64,000 bases of DNA, taken from positions 4,207,640 to 4,271,639 of the forward strand of contig AP017375.1 in the NCBI GenBank assembly GCA_002355455.1. Reading direction: 5' to 3'. The DNA is from Stanieria sp. NIES-3757. Its GTDB lineage: Bacteria; Cyanobacteriota; Cyanobacteriia; Cyanobacteriales; Xenococcaceae. A program made the translations under genes and the position numbers. Position 1 is the first letter of the stretch. The number at the start of each line of letters is the position of its first letter. Shown piece by piece: positions 42,641-51,903 of the stretch. Below the pieces are notes generated by a model that saw only the letters and a program-made list of their open reading frames with translations, did not search any database and had not been told where the DNA came from.

Positions 42641-44869
42641 ATGATCAATAAATTGCCTTTACTGATTGGATTATTTGTACTACTTTTAGAGCCAACAGTT
42701 GTACAAGCACAAACTGAAAATCAACGATTTATAAACAAAGATAATAATTTTAGTCTTAGTTATAAGTCTAATTTTACTAATTTTAAAATACCTAAGCAAA
42801 GTCGATTTGATCTGGCAAAAGAATTTTTAGTAACCAATCAATTTCATTTGAATAGTCTACGTCTTTCTCGTACAGCTATTCAATCAAAATCAACTCATAA
42901 TTTTGCAACAATTGCTCAATTAACGACTAAAAAACCAATTACAACATCTGAAAAAAATACAACACAATCTTCAACTTTAGCAGAAGCAGAGTTTGTTAAA
43001 TATAAAACTACCAGTGAATCTCTTGATAGTGTTATCACCCCTGAGAATTCTCTTAGCCAAGTCACAGATGTTTCCCAACTACGAGATGTTCAACCAGGAG
43101 ACTGGGCGTATGAAGCTTTGCGGGGATTAGTCGAAAGATATGGTTGTATTGCTGGTTATCCTAATCAAACTTATCGGGGAACACAAGCTTTATCTCGTTA
43201 TGAATTTGCAGCAGGATTAAATTCTTGTTTACAACAAATTGAAAGATTGATTGCTTCTTCTGAAGCAGTTGTACAAGAAGATATAGCGACTATTAAAAGA
43301 TTAACAGAAGAATTTGAAGCAGAATTAGCTACTATTAGTGGAAGAGTCGATAATCTCGAAAATAAGGTCGCTTTTTTAGAAGATCATCAATTTTCGACGA
43401 CCACAACTTTAAATGGTGAAGTGATTTTTGCTATAGCTGATGCTTTTGGTGGTGATCCTCCAGGAGGATGTAGCATTGTCGATCCTACGCAAGATGGTCG
43501 TAATTTAGGGGCTGACTGTGTAAATAGAGGAGAACCAGAAACCAATACAGTCTTTACTCATTTAACTAGATTAGGATTACAGACCTCTTTTACAGGACAA
43601 GACCGTTTACGGATGTATTTAACCACAGGAAATTTTAGCGACGGTGGTTTTACCAATCCTGAATCTCTTAATACCTATATGGCTCGTTTAGGTTATCAAG
43701 CCGATTATGACAACGAGATCAATTTGGATATTTTAGAATATCGTCTGCCTGCGTTTAATGACAAAGTTGTTTTCTATGCTTCTACGTTTGGTTTTGGTTT
43801 AAGTAACGTCTTGACTGCCAATTCACCTTATTTTGATATTGGTAGAGGTGCAGTGTCGCGTTTTGGACAACTCAACCCCATCTTAAGAATAGGTGGGGCA
43901 ATGGATGCAGGAGTTGGGTTTGATTGGGCGATCGCAGAGCCACTTCGTTTTCAAGTTGCTTATGGGACAAGAGATAGTGGCGATCCTGAAGGAGGTTTCT
44001 TTGGTTCAGATTATAGTGCTTTGGGAGCGCAGTTTTTGGTACAACCTACCGATAATATTGTGGCAGGAATTAATTATGTCAATGCCTATTCTAGTGATGG
44101 TAGTTTAGGGACATATACAGGTAGCGTTAATGCAGAAACAGGCGGTTTATGGTCTGATGCTAGAGTTCCTTCACCAGCTAGCGAACAAAACGATCCCACC
44201 TTTGCCGATTGTTGTCGATTTTTCTTAGGAGATCAACCTGCTCAAATCAATGCTGTTGGTGGTAGTTTTCAATGGAATGTTACTGAAAAATTGAATTTAG
44301 CTGCTTGGGGTGGTTATACTTTTGCTAATTTCCTCAACGAATTGCCTGATTTTCCTGAAACTGAAGTTGATGGTACACCGCCTGAAGATGGCATTGGAGC
44401 TTCTGCTAATAAAAAACCTTTTGCAAACACTGCAACTTTTACACTTTCTTTAGGTTTGAGCGATCCTTTTGGCAGAGAAGGGGATTTGTTTGGCTTTATT
44501 TTTGGAATGCCACCAAAATTAGTTGATGCTGGACCAGAAACAGCAGGTACTCCAGTACCTTTCTTTGAACAGGTTATTAATAATGAAGAGGAAACTGTAG
44601 TAACGGATAATAATCCTAATTTAGATACAGTTGGAGAAGTAATTGCAGCAGATGGAGATGCACCTGGATTAGTTCGAGAAGGACAATTACCAAGAAGAGT
44701 AGGACAAAAAGACGAAGCTACTTCTTTACACTTTGAATTTTTCTATCGATTTAAAGTCAATGACAGCATTTCGATTACGCCAGGATTTTATTTTGTAACT
44801 AATCCAGGGCATATTGAAAATAATGACACAATTTATGTTGGTACAATTCGTACTACTTATCGTTTTTAA
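42641..44869 (+). CDS. SLH-domain OprB-type outer-membrane porin
   Basis: A 742-residue outer-membrane protein. A signal peptide (KLPLLIGLFVLLLEPTVVQA) ends near residue 24. After a 120-residue low-complexity spacer comes an SLH domain (QLRDVQPGDWAYEALRGLVE, YGCIAGYPNQTYRGTQALSR), which binds cell-wall pyruvylated glycan. A coiled coil follows (EDIATIKRLTEEFEAELAT, RVDNLENKVAFLEDHQ), then a beta-barrel of about 480 residues of the carbohydrate-selective OprB type, ending in the aromatic TYRF. Cyanobacterial members carry inorganic ions and iron. The spacer before the SLH domain is unusually long. It may be controlled through the hairpin at 42493. The ribosome site GATGAGGAA is good. Confidence 0.92.
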   Translation: MINKLPLLIGLFVLLLEPTVVQAQTENQRFINKDNNFSLSYKSNFTNFKIPKQSRFDLAKEFLVTNQFHLNSLRLSRTAIQSKSTHNFATIAQLTTKKPITTSEKNTTQSSTLAEAEFVKYKTTSESLDSVITPENSLSQVTDVSQLRDVQPGDWAYEALRGLVERYGCIAGYPNQTYRGTQALSRYEFAAGLNSCLQQIERLIASSEAVVQEDIATIKRLTEEFEAELATISGRVDNLENKVAFLEDHQFSTTTTLNGEVIFAIADAFGGDPPGGCSIVDPTQDGRNLGADCVNRGEPETNTVFTHLTRLGLQTSFTGQDRLRMYLTTGNFSDGGFTNPESLNTYMARLGYQADYDNEINLDILEYRLPAFNDKVVFYASTFGFGLSNVLTANSPYFDIGRGAVSRFGQLNPILRIGGAMDAGVGFDWAIAEPLRFQVAYGTRDSGDPEGGFFGSDYSALGAQFLVQPTDNIVAGINYVNAYSSDGSLGTYTGSVNAETGGLWSDARVPSPASEQNDPTFADCCRFFLGDQPAQINAVGGSFQWNVTEKLNLAAWGGYTFANFLNELPDFPETEVDGTPPEDGIGASANKKPFANTATFTLSLGLSDPFGREGDLFGFIFGMPPKLVDAGPETAGTPVPFFEQVINNEEETVVTDNNPNLDTVGEVIAADGDAPGLVREGQLPRRVGQKDEATSLHFEFFYRFKVNDSISITPGFYFVTNPGHIENNDTIYVGTIRTTYRF

Positions 44870-44886
44870 TTAAATTGCTTTCTCAG

Positions 44887-44916
44887 TAAGGGTGGATATT
44901 CACCCTTATTACATTT
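44887..44916. terminator. Bidirectional terminator between porin and biotin ligase
   Basis: TAAGGGTG (44887-44894) and CACCCTTA (44901-44908) form a stem with a GATATT loop, followed by a T-rich run on the plus strand. It serves the plus-strand porin (ends 44869) and may also serve birA, whose stop codon overlaps it. Confidence 0.7.
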
Positions 44917-45709
44917 TTTCTCCATAACCTAAACTAATTTGACCTGGCGACAAACAAATTTCTGTAGCTGCGCCAGGCGATTTGAGCCGAACGCGCAATT
45001 CTCCTTTAGCTGTTATTCCTGTAATAATTCCTTTATTGCCGTTGAGAGTAACTTGTTGTCCTAGATTAGCAAATATTTCAAGATAATCTTTTAAAAGCTG
45101 TTCTCGGTCTACTTGTAAATAATGTTGATAACCTGAAACAATTCCACTAATAGTAATAGCAGTTAATTGTTCTAAAGAAGTAACTGAAAATTGATTATGA
45201 TTTTGATAGTAAGATTGTAAATTAATTCCAAGATTAGGGACAGGATTAATCCAGTTAATTCCTACTCCGATTACTATTTGAGTAATACGATCTTTATGAC
45301 TGCGAGTTTCAAGTTTAATTCCTCCCAATTTCTTGCCGATTAAAATTAGATCGTTCGGCCATTTCAGTAAAACTGGTAGATGATAATTTCGTAGTGCTGT
45401 AGCTATTCCCCAACCAATTACTAAAGTAAGCAAAAAACTGTCATTTATATCTAGATTACAGGTAATTCCTAGAGAAAGATATAATCCTCCTTGACTAGAA
45501 AGCCATTGTCTTCCCCATTGTCCTCTTCCTGCGGTTTGTTCAAGGGCAATTGCAGCTAGAGGTAATTTTTCTCCTTGTTCGATTAATTCCCATAATTTTT
45601 GATTAGTTGAAGGGAGAGTTTCCCATATTTGTAAGGGAATTTGCTTTAATTTTTCAGAGTTGGGTAGTTTGAGAATGGCTGATTGATATTTTTGTAAATC
45701 GAAGTTCAT
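44909..45709 (-). CDS. birA: Biotin--[acetyl-CoA carboxylase] ligase
   Basis: Activates biotin to biotinyl-AMP and attaches it to the biotin carboxyl carrier protein of acetyl-CoA carboxylase. The 266-residue enzyme has the catalytic motifs ETLPSTNQ, AGRGQWGRQW (GRGRxGR-like), GGLYLSL, LLKWPNDLILIGKKLGGIKLE (quoted across the KWPND block) and a C-terminal SH3-like domain (GQQVTLNGNKGIITGITAKG). The N-terminal DNA-binding domain of E. coli BirA is absent, so it is a monofunctional ligase and not a repressor. This is usual in cyanobacteria. Confidence 0.93.
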   Translation of the reverse strand: MNFDLQKYQSAILKLPNSEKLKQIPLQIWETLPSTNQKLWELIEQGEKLPLAAIALEQTAGRGQWGRQWLSSQGGLYLSLGITCNLDINDSFLLTLVIGWGIATALRNYHLPVLLKWPNDLILIGKKLGGIKLETRSHKDRITQIVIGVGINWINPVPNLGINLQSYYQNHNQFSVTSLEQLTAITISGIVSGYQHYLQVDREQLLKDYLEIFANLGQQVTLNGNKGIITGITAKGELRVRLKSPGAATEICLSPGQISLGYGEKM

Positions 45710-45764
45710 TTAAATGCAGATGTAGTTATTGTTTGGTTGTGTGTTTTTTTTGGAGTTGTGATAA

Positions 45765-45798
45765 ATGTCCACAGATGAACACTGATAAACACTGATAA
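45765..45798. repeat. Left inverted repeat flanking the GxxExxY gene
   Basis: ATGTCCACAGATGAACAC followed by TGATAAACACTGAT units. It is the reverse complement of the right repeat (46262-46313), matching 28 of 32 positions. Confidence 0.85.
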
Positions 45799-45846
45799 TT
45801 GATCGGTATTAATAGATGTTTGTTTAAGGATATTGTTGTCAATTTT

Positions 45847-46233
45847 ATGATGGAAACAAATCAAACTAAATTTGATTTTCTGAGTCAGAAAATCATTGGC
45901 TGTGCTTTTGAGGTTAGTAACACTTTGGGCTGTAGTTTTTTAGAAAAAGTTTATGAAAAAGCTTTGATCCAAGAATTAAAATTTGCTGGGTTAAATATTA
46001 AAGCTCAATATCCTATATCTGTTTATTATAAAGGAACAATTGTTGGTAATTTTTATGCTGATATTTTAGTTGAAAAATGTATTTTGGTGGAATTAAAAGC
46101 CTTAAACTATTTAGACAATCATCATCAAGCTCAGTGTCTCAACTATCTTAAAGCTAGTAACTTAAATTTGTGCTTATTAATTAATTTCAGTAAACCAAAA
46201 GTTGAAATCACAAGAATTATCCGAAATGCTTAA
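45847..46233 (+). CDS. GxxExxY protein (PD-(D/E)XK-like nuclease fold)
   Basis: A 128-residue protein. The motif GCSFLEKVYEKAL (Gly28, Glu33, Tyr36) gives the family its name. The nuclease-like core follows: YADILVEKCILVELKALNYL, with Asp72, Glu82 and Lys84 in PD-(D/E)XK order, then HHQAQCLNYLKAS. All key residues are present, so it may cleave DNA, although no activity is established for the family to my knowledge. The frame opens at a TTG (45799) within the left repeat, but ATG 45847 is the sensible start. Inverted TCTGTGTTCATC-type repeats lie 48 bp before and 28 bp after it. Similar repeats lie alone at 16331 and 24312. Confidence 0.88.
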   Translation: MMETNQTKFDFLSQKIIGCAFEVSNTLGCSFLEKVYEKALIQELKFAGLNIKAQYPISVYYKGTIVGNFYADILVEKCILVELKALNYLDNHHQAQCLNYLKASNLNLCLLINFSKPKVEITRIIRNA

Positions 46234-46261
46234 ACTAACTCCATACCACATCAATAACTCT

Positions 46262-46313
46262 ATCTGTGTTCATCTGTGTTCATCTGTGTTCATCTGTGTT
46301 CATCCGTGGACAT
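46262..46313. repeat. Right repeat: four tandem ATCTGTGTTC units plus end
   Basis: Four perfect 10-bp units ATCTGTGTTC (46262-46301) and the terminal ATCCGTGGACAT. It is inverted relative to 45765-45798. Read as protein it gives the familiar artefact ICVHLCSSVFICVHPW, so any start for the next gene upstream of 46358 is spurious. Confidence 0.92.
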
Positions 46314-46357
46314 ATTTAATCATTAACAATCTAGACACACTTCAAAAACACTACTTT

Positions 46358-49300
46358 ATGGCTAACAATTACTTAAACCCAGATCAACAACTTGCTGCTT
46401 ATTCGCCTACTAGTGTAGTAGTTACGGCTGGTGCTGGTACGGGTAAAACTCATATGTTAGCGGAAAGGTATTTATATTATTTAAAAGAACAAAATTTATC
46501 TCCTTTAGAAATAGTTGCGGTTACCTTTACCGAAAAAGCAGCCCAAGAATTGCGATCGCGAATTAGAATTTTAATTAGTCAACAGTTACCTCAACGCACA
46601 GATATTTTAGCGGAGTTAGAAGCAGCACCGATTAGTACGATTCATGCTTTAGCTAGTCGAATTTGTGAGGAACATTCAGAAGTAGCAGGGATTCCTGCTG
46701 ATTTTTCGGTTATTGACGATTTGGAAGGCAAAATCTGGCTTGATGATGCCTTAGAGTCGGCTTTAACCCGTTTACCGCAACAAGTTTATCAGTTGATTCC
46801 TTATTCTTTAATGTCTAAGCTAATGAGTGGTTTATTGGCAGATCCTTACACGGCGACTAAAGCATTACGACAAGGAATTCAAGATTGGGAGACTTTGATT
46901 AGATATGCTCGACGGGAAGGGTTAAAAAAATTAGTTAATGATGCAATTTGGACTGAAGCTTGGTCAATTTTATCGCAGTATCAAGGAAAAGCAGGAGATA
47001 AGTTAGAAATAATTCGTCAAGAAAGTCTAGCTGCTATGACGGAGTTGGAAGATGAAGAGAATATTGATCGCGCGATCGCAATTATAATTGGAATTAAACT
47101 TAATGTTGGCAGTAAAAAAAATTGGCAGAATGATAGCCTTACAGTTGTTAAAAATTCTCTCAAATCTTTACGAGAGTTTGTCAAAGAAATTGTTGCTACA
47201 GGATTAATTACTCTGACTTTAACTGAAGCAGACGAACAACTTAAACAACTTCTTCCTGCTTTAACTGAAGCCTATCAAGATATTACTAATTATCTCGCCA
47301 AACTAAAAGGACAAGCCAGATTTTTAACTTTTAGTGATTTAGAAATTTATGCCCTCAAAGCTTTAAGCGAGCCACAAGTACAAGAGTATTATCGACAGAG
47401 ATGGCAAGTTTTTCTAGTTGATGAGTTTCAAGATACTAATCCCACTCAAGCAGAATTACTAGAAACTTTAACCAAAACAGCCCAATTAACCATTGTTGGT
47501 GATGTTAAACAGTCGATTTATGGATTTAGAAGGGCAGATATTCGAGTCTTTAAACAATTTAAACAAAAAATCCTCAATAATAACGGTCAAGAAGTTATCC
47601 TTAGTCAAAGTTTTCGCACTCATCAATCTTTATTACAAAAAATTAATCAGATTTTTGCACCCTTATTAGTAGATTTACATCAGGAGTTAAAGAGTAATCG
47701 CTTTTTAGAGGCAGAGGAAAACAGATGGAGAGGAGAAAAAGATATTCAAGTTTTTGCAGTCGAAAAACATTCTGATAGTAATAAAAATCAGCGTCAACGG
47801 GTAGAAGCGCATCACCTTGCCCAACAACTTAAACAAATATTGGATGAAAAAACTCCTGTTTATGACAAGCAAACTCAGCAATTACGACCTATTCAACCTC
47901 AGGATATTGCCATCTTAACCCGTACTTGGTCGCCCCTTCAATATTACGAAGAAGCTTTAGCAGCAGTAGGAATTCCCGTTGCACCTTCAGGCGGTGGAAA
48001 CTTACTTGCTACTAGAGAAGCTAAAGATACTTGGGCATTATTGCGTTTTTTAGCCGAACCCCAAGATAATATCGCTTTGATTGCAGTTTTAAGAAGTCCT
48101 TTCTTTGCCATTAGCGATCGCATTTTATTTCAACTGGGTATAGTAAGAGAAGATAAAATTGATTGGTGGGCAACAATTTGCTCTACACGAATACCAGAAT
48201 TAGAACATCCTGTTAAGGTGCTTTCTCAACTACTACAACTATGCGATCAAGAAGCACCCTCGCGTTTAATCCAAATTGCGGATCGTTTGACGGGATATAC
48301 CGCAGTTATTGCTAATTTATCAGGTGCAGCGAGGAGACTGGCAGACTGGCAAGGATTTCGGGAATTAGTCGCCCAATTAGAACAAGGTACAGACGATCTC
48401 TTTGGGGTGGTACGTCGTCTCAAACGTCTTTATGACAGTGACAGTGAAATTACTCGCCCTCCTCTACAGGTAGGTAACGCCGTATCTCTGATGACGATCT
48501 TTGCAGCCAAAGGATTAGAATGGTCAGTAGTAGCGATCGCGGATTTAAGCAGAGAACGTCCAAACATTCCTCAATCAATTTATTTTGATTCTCATTGGGG
48601 AGTTGCTTGGCAATGGGAATTTGCAGGAGAAAAGCGAACACCAGCCCTTTATACCTATTTAAAATTTTTACAACAGCAAAGGGAAGAACAAGAAGCACTG
48701 CGAGTTCTTTATGTAGCTTTGACTAGAGCTAGAGATTATTTGATTTTGAGTGCAAATAGCTCTGATAAAGGAGATTTAAGCAAATTAATTCCTGTTTTAA
48801 AAGCAAATAATATTTCTATTGAACCTATTGCTTTTACTCCTGAAGCAGCCTTACCGCCCTTATTCCCCGTACAGAAGTTCCATGAAAAGTCTCTACCTCC
48901 CTTATTAATAGACTCGATTGGTTATGGTATTTTTGAACTACCAGTCACAGCTTTAAGCGAATACAATCGTTGTCCTCTCCGCTTCCAATTTCGCTTTCTA
49001 GAAGGGCATCCAGGAATTGGAGAAGGAATTGCTTATGCCTCGCAAGTAGGGACCCTAGTACATAAAGCCTTAGAACATGATATCTCTGAAGTAGAGCGTT
49101 TAAGAGCTTTTGCCGATTCTAGTTGGAATCAAGCAGCAGCCGGAGAAGCGATCGCTCTAGCCAATCGATTTTGGCAACATCCTCAATATCAATCTTTTCA
49201 AACTACAGCCATAGCTAAAGAAACAAAAATTAGTTTATCAATTCAACACATTACTTTTACTGGTGTCATTGATTTAGTAGGAGAAAATTGGGTATTAGAT

Positions 49301-49570
49301 TACAAAAGCGATCGCGAGATTAATCCTCAAGATCACCGTTTTCAACTGTGGGCTTATGCACAAGCATTAGAATCTCAACAGGCACATATAGCTTATTTAA
49401 GACACGATTATTTGCATAGTTTTTCTCAAGTAGAATTAAATCAAATTGCGGAAGAAGTAGAAAGTGTAGTTAAAGCAATTAATGTTGGTAATTATGTTGC
49501 CAATCCTTCCCCAGCAAATTGTCAAATTTGTCCTTACGGTACTCTCTGTGATTTCGCTAATTTAGATTAA
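46358..49570 (+). CDS. UvrD/AddA-like helicase with C-terminal Fe-S PD-(D/E)XK nuclease
   Basis: A 1070-residue double-strand-break-processing type enzyme. The SF1 helicase has the Walker A motif AGAGTGKT (24-31), motif II VDEFQDT (about 354-360), GDVKQSIYGFRRADIRVF, and the late motifs MTIFAAKGLEWSVVAIADL and RVLYVALTRARDYL. The C-terminus has a RecB-type nuclease: GVIDLVGENWVLDYKSD. An iron-sulfur cluster is suggested by one Cys near 871 (YNRCPLRF) and CQICPYGTLC near 1057-1066. The ATG at 46358 is chosen because the 52 codons before it translate the repeat. It resembles AddA but also has the AddB-type cysteines, and no addB is adjacent, so it may work alone. Confidence 0.9.
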   Translation: MANNYLNPDQQLAAYSPTSVVVTAGAGTGKTHMLAERYLYYLKEQNLSPLEIVAVTFTEKAAQELRSRIRILISQQLPQRTDILAELEAAPISTIHALASRICEEHSEVAGIPADFSVIDDLEGKIWLDDALESALTRLPQQVYQLIPYSLMSKLMSGLLADPYTATKALRQGIQDWETLIRYARREGLKKLVNDAIWTEAWSILSQYQGKAGDKLEIIRQESLAAMTELEDEENIDRAIAIIIGIKLNVGSKKNWQNDSLTVVKNSLKSLREFVKEIVATGLITLTLTEADEQLKQLLPALTEAYQDITNYLAKLKGQARFLTFSDLEIYALKALSEPQVQEYYRQRWQVFLVDEFQDTNPTQAELLETLTKTAQLTIVGDVKQSIYGFRRADIRVFKQFKQKILNNNGQEVILSQSFRTHQSLLQKINQIFAPLLVDLHQELKSNRFLEAEENRWRGEKDIQVFAVEKHSDSNKNQRQRVEAHHLAQQLKQILDEKTPVYDKQTQQLRPIQPQDIAILTRTWSPLQYYEEALAAVGIPVAPSGGGNLLATREAKDTWALLRFLAEPQDNIALIAVLRSPFFAISDRILFQLGIVREDKIDWWATICSTRIPELEHPVKVLSQLLQLCDQEAPSRLIQIADRLTGYTAVIANLSGAARRLADWQGFRELVAQLEQGTDDLFGVVRRLKRLYDSDSEITRPPLQVGNAVSLMTIFAAKGLEWSVVAIADLSRERPNIPQSIYFDSHWGVAWQWEFAGEKRTPALYTYLKFLQQQREEQEALRVLYVALTRARDYLILSANSSDKGDLSKLIPVLKANNISIEPIAFTPEAALPPLFPVQKFHEKSLPPLLIDSIGYGIFELPVTALSEYNRCPLRFQFRFLEGHPGIGEGIAYASQVGTLVHKALEHDISEVERLRAFADSSWNQAAAGEAIALANRFWQHPQYQSFQTTAIAKETKISLSIQHITFTGVIDLVGENWVLDYKSDREINPQDHRFQLWAYAQALESQQAHIAYLRHDYLHSFSQVELNQIAEEVESVVKAINVGNYVANPSPANCQICPYGTLCDFANLD

Positions 49571-49713
49571 ATTTTAATCAGTAAAAATTTTATATGTGAG
49601 CAGGGACGAATGAACCGAGAGATTCTCAGTTCTGTCGATAGAGCGTCAATTGAGTAAGCTAGCAAAATTAATTTTACAGGGTTTTAAATATAATTTGGAT
49701 AATTTTTAAAAAT

Positions 49714-50919
49714 TTAATTTTGATTCTGAAAAATATGGTCTAAATTTGGAGGCACAAATAAAGGTTGGTTATTTTGATATCGCCAGAAAAAATAAGAAGT
49801 TATTATTATTAAAATAGTAGTAACTAAAATTCCAATCCAACTTAATTCTAATTTAGATAATTGAGACTTTTTTTGAACTGGTTGCAGTTCCACTAATTGA
49901 ATTTGTGTATCATGTTCTTGGATTTTTTGACTAATTCGAGTTTCATCAAAGTTAATATTTTTATATTGAATTACACCTGATAGATTAGCTATTTTTAGAT
50001 TAGTTTGGTCGAAATTAGCATTAATCAAATTAGCTTGAGCAAAATTGGTTTTAGTCAGATTTGCTTGACAAAAATTACACCCTTGCAAATCGGAATTACC
50101 AAAATTAGTTTTTGTTAGATCTGCTTCGCAAAAATTAACTCCTTTTAGATTAGCATTACTCAAATCTTCACTAATTAAACTTTTTTTGACTGCTCCTTGA
50201 TTGACCAGTTCCCAGATTAAATGAGATTTATGGTCGAGGAGAGTTTGATGATTAATTTTAGTTGCTTGAAAATTCACAAAATCTGCGATCGCGTCTCGCA
50301 AATAAGCACCAATTAAAGATGCGTTACTAAGATTTGTTGAGGTTAAATTCGCATGACTTAAATAAGCATTGTCTAAGTTGGTTTTATATAAATTGGCAGC
50401 AGTTAAATTAGCTTGGGAAAGATAAGCTCCATTGAGATTAGCATGGCTAAGATTAGCATGGCTAAGATTAGCATGGCTTAAATCACTATTACTTAAATCA
50501 ACTTGAAATAAATTAGTATAAGCTAAATCGATCTTACTTAAATTTTGGTTTGCTCCTCCTCCATTGACAAGTTCCCAAACTTTTCTGACTTTAGAATTTA
50601 AAACTGTCTCTGAGTTAAGTTTAGTTTGTTTAAGAATTGCTAAATCTAAATTGGCTTGATGTAAATTAGCTTGACATAAACTAGCACCAAGTAAATTAGC
50701 TCCTTGCAAATTAGCCTGATTAAGTTGAGTACTATCCAAGCAAGCATAACTAAGATTTGCTTGACAAAAATTAACTTGTTGGAAATTAAAATCTCTTAAA
50801 TTTATTTGATATAAATTAGCTTTACTCAAATCAGGAATAACTTGTGGCTGTTCTTGTCGCCATTGATTCCAGGCTATTACTCCTTGGTATAGTAAAGCCA
50901 AATGTTTTTCATTTGCCAT
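49714..50919 (-). CDS. Pentapeptide-repeat protein with C-terminal membrane anchor
   Basis: A 401-residue protein. Most of residues 25-335 are A(N/D)Lxx pentapeptides (NLSYACLDSTQLNQANLQGA, SHANLSHANLSHANLNGAYL) forming a right-handed beta-helix. Two breaks have the same pattern: TKLN..TVLNSKVRKVWELV NGG and TKINHQTLLDHKSHLIWELV. This points to an internal duplication of a 130-150-residue module, and such breaks are common in cyanobacterial pentapeptide proteins. A single membrane helix (LSWIGILVTTILIIITSYF, about 352-371) anchors the C-terminus. DNA mimicry, as in Qnr, is unlikely with a membrane anchor. Function is unknown. Confidence 0.88.
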   Translation of the reverse strand: MANEKHLALLYQGVIAWNQWRQEQPQVIPDLSKANLYQINLRDFNFQQVNFCQANLSYACLDSTQLNQANLQGANLLGASLCQANLHQANLDLAILKQTKLNSETVLNSKVRKVWELVNGGGANQNLSKIDLAYTNLFQVDLSNSDLSHANLSHANLSHANLNGAYLSQANLTAANLYKTNLDNAYLSHANLTSTNLSNASLIGAYLRDAIADFVNFQATKINHQTLLDHKSHLIWELVNQGAVKKSLISEDLSNANLKGVNFCEADLTKTNFGNSDLQGCNFCQANLTKTNFAQANLINANFDQTNLKIANLSGVIQYKNINFDETRISQKIQEHDTQIQLVELQPVQKKSQLSKLELSWIGILVTTILIIITSYFFWRYQNNQPLFVPPNLDHIFQNQN

Positions 50920-51312
50920 TGCAGATAAACTCCTCGAATCAGAGTCTTATTTTCTCTTGAATTTTTATAGATAAATTTAAGTTTAATCAAATAATAAATA
51001 CTTTGGTAATAAATATTAAATAATCTTTGCTAGAGCCATACTTACAATATATATCATTAGACATTAATTAAGTTTTGCCTTGTAATCTTGTTTTGAGTAA
51101 AATTGATTTTCTAATAGATTTTATTAACTCAAGAAGGTGATCTATTAGCCACCTCTTAAGCTCAATTTAAATAGGAATTTTTAATAAGTTTGCAATATGA
51201 TAATTGAATTTATCTTAAAAATCTATAAAGATAACACAAACCTTTAAGCACGGAGAAACACTTTAGAATAACTGTTCTACAATAAGCGTAAATAAAACCT
51301 CAATCGGAAAGT
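50920..51312. promoter_or_regulatory. Divergent intergenic region, 393 bp
   Basis: AT-rich spacer between the pentapeptide gene and a small membrane protein gene. A minor AGGTG/CACCT hairpin lies near 51135-51154. No ORF or RNA gene was found. Confidence 0.45.
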
Positions 51313-51678
51313 ATGTTAGATTTTGAACCAATTTTTGAATTTTCTCGACAAAACTGTAGTGCTATCTGTGCTTTTTTGGTGCCAGCTAACTTGCTCACGA
51401 CTTTAATCAGTTTAGTTTTGTTAGCTAAACAATCTCCTCTCTCCAAAGTTCGCTTGACTGTCACTTTATCCGTTGTCTTTGCTTTGACTTTGTTTTTGCA
51501 CATTTCTACTTGGTTTATGATTGGCGTTGTTACGCCGATTACCTTTATTTTGTTTACCTTGGGTAGTACCTGTCTAGCAGTGAATTTTTTAGCAATTATC
51601 TATCAACCACAATTCCTTCAATTAGTTCGATTAGCTAGCGAAAGACTTGCTCCAAAAGCACGTTCTCAGGAAAGCTAA
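51313..51678 (+). CDS. Small three-helix membrane protein, function unknown
   Basis: A 121-residue protein with a short polar N-terminus (MLDFEPIFEFSRQNCSAI), three hydrophobic helices (about 20-42, 50-72, 75-96) and a basic amphipathic tail LVRLASERLAPKARSQES. There is no signal peptide and there are no motifs. The spacing of hydrophobic segments, with the TWFMIGVVTPITFILFTLGS block, recalls conserved hypothetical cyanobacterial membrane proteins, but I cannot name a family. It stands alone. A palindromic repeat follows at 51684. Confidence 0.7.
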   Translation: MLDFEPIFEFSRQNCSAICAFLVPANLLTTLISLVLLAKQSPLSKVRLTVTLSVVFALTLFLHISTWFMIGVVTPITFILFTLGSTCLAVNFLAIIYQPQFLQLVRLASERLAPKARSQES

Positions 51679-51683
51679 GACTC

Positions 51684-51730
51684 ATAAGCGTTCTCGCCTA
51701 TGGCGAGGCGCATCCCCGACGCTTTTATGA
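51684..51730. repeat. Dispersed GC-rich repeat
   Basis: CATAAGCG at the left and CGCTTTTATG at the right enclose CGCCTATGGCG and GCGCATCCCCGACG. It is a cyanobacterial intergenic repeat of the GCGTTCTCGCC type. Confidence 0.6.
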
Positions 51731-51903
51731 TTAAACTTCGATTGAGTATTGCCTCTTTCATCTAAATAAATAATAATGTGTTATGTGAGTAACATAACTT
51801 TCTTAAATAAATCAATGTAATTTACTTTTTTTAAACCTTAAAACTCCAAGGAAAAATTAATATCAAATATAATTGAATACAAGAAAGTTAGTTATTCAAA
51901 ACG

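Noticed and set aside
45799-45846. TTG-started extension of the GxxExxY gene
   Set aside because: The start codon lies at the end of the left repeat and the extra 16 residues have no family match; ATG 45847 is better.
46262-46301. CRISPR-like array
   Set aside because: Units are 10 bp in direct tandem without spacers, and no cas genes are present.
46202-46357. N-terminal extension of the helicase frame from 46202
   Set aside because: It translates the ATCTGTGTTC tandem repeat and overlaps the GxxExxY gene; the ATG at 46358 begins the family sequence.
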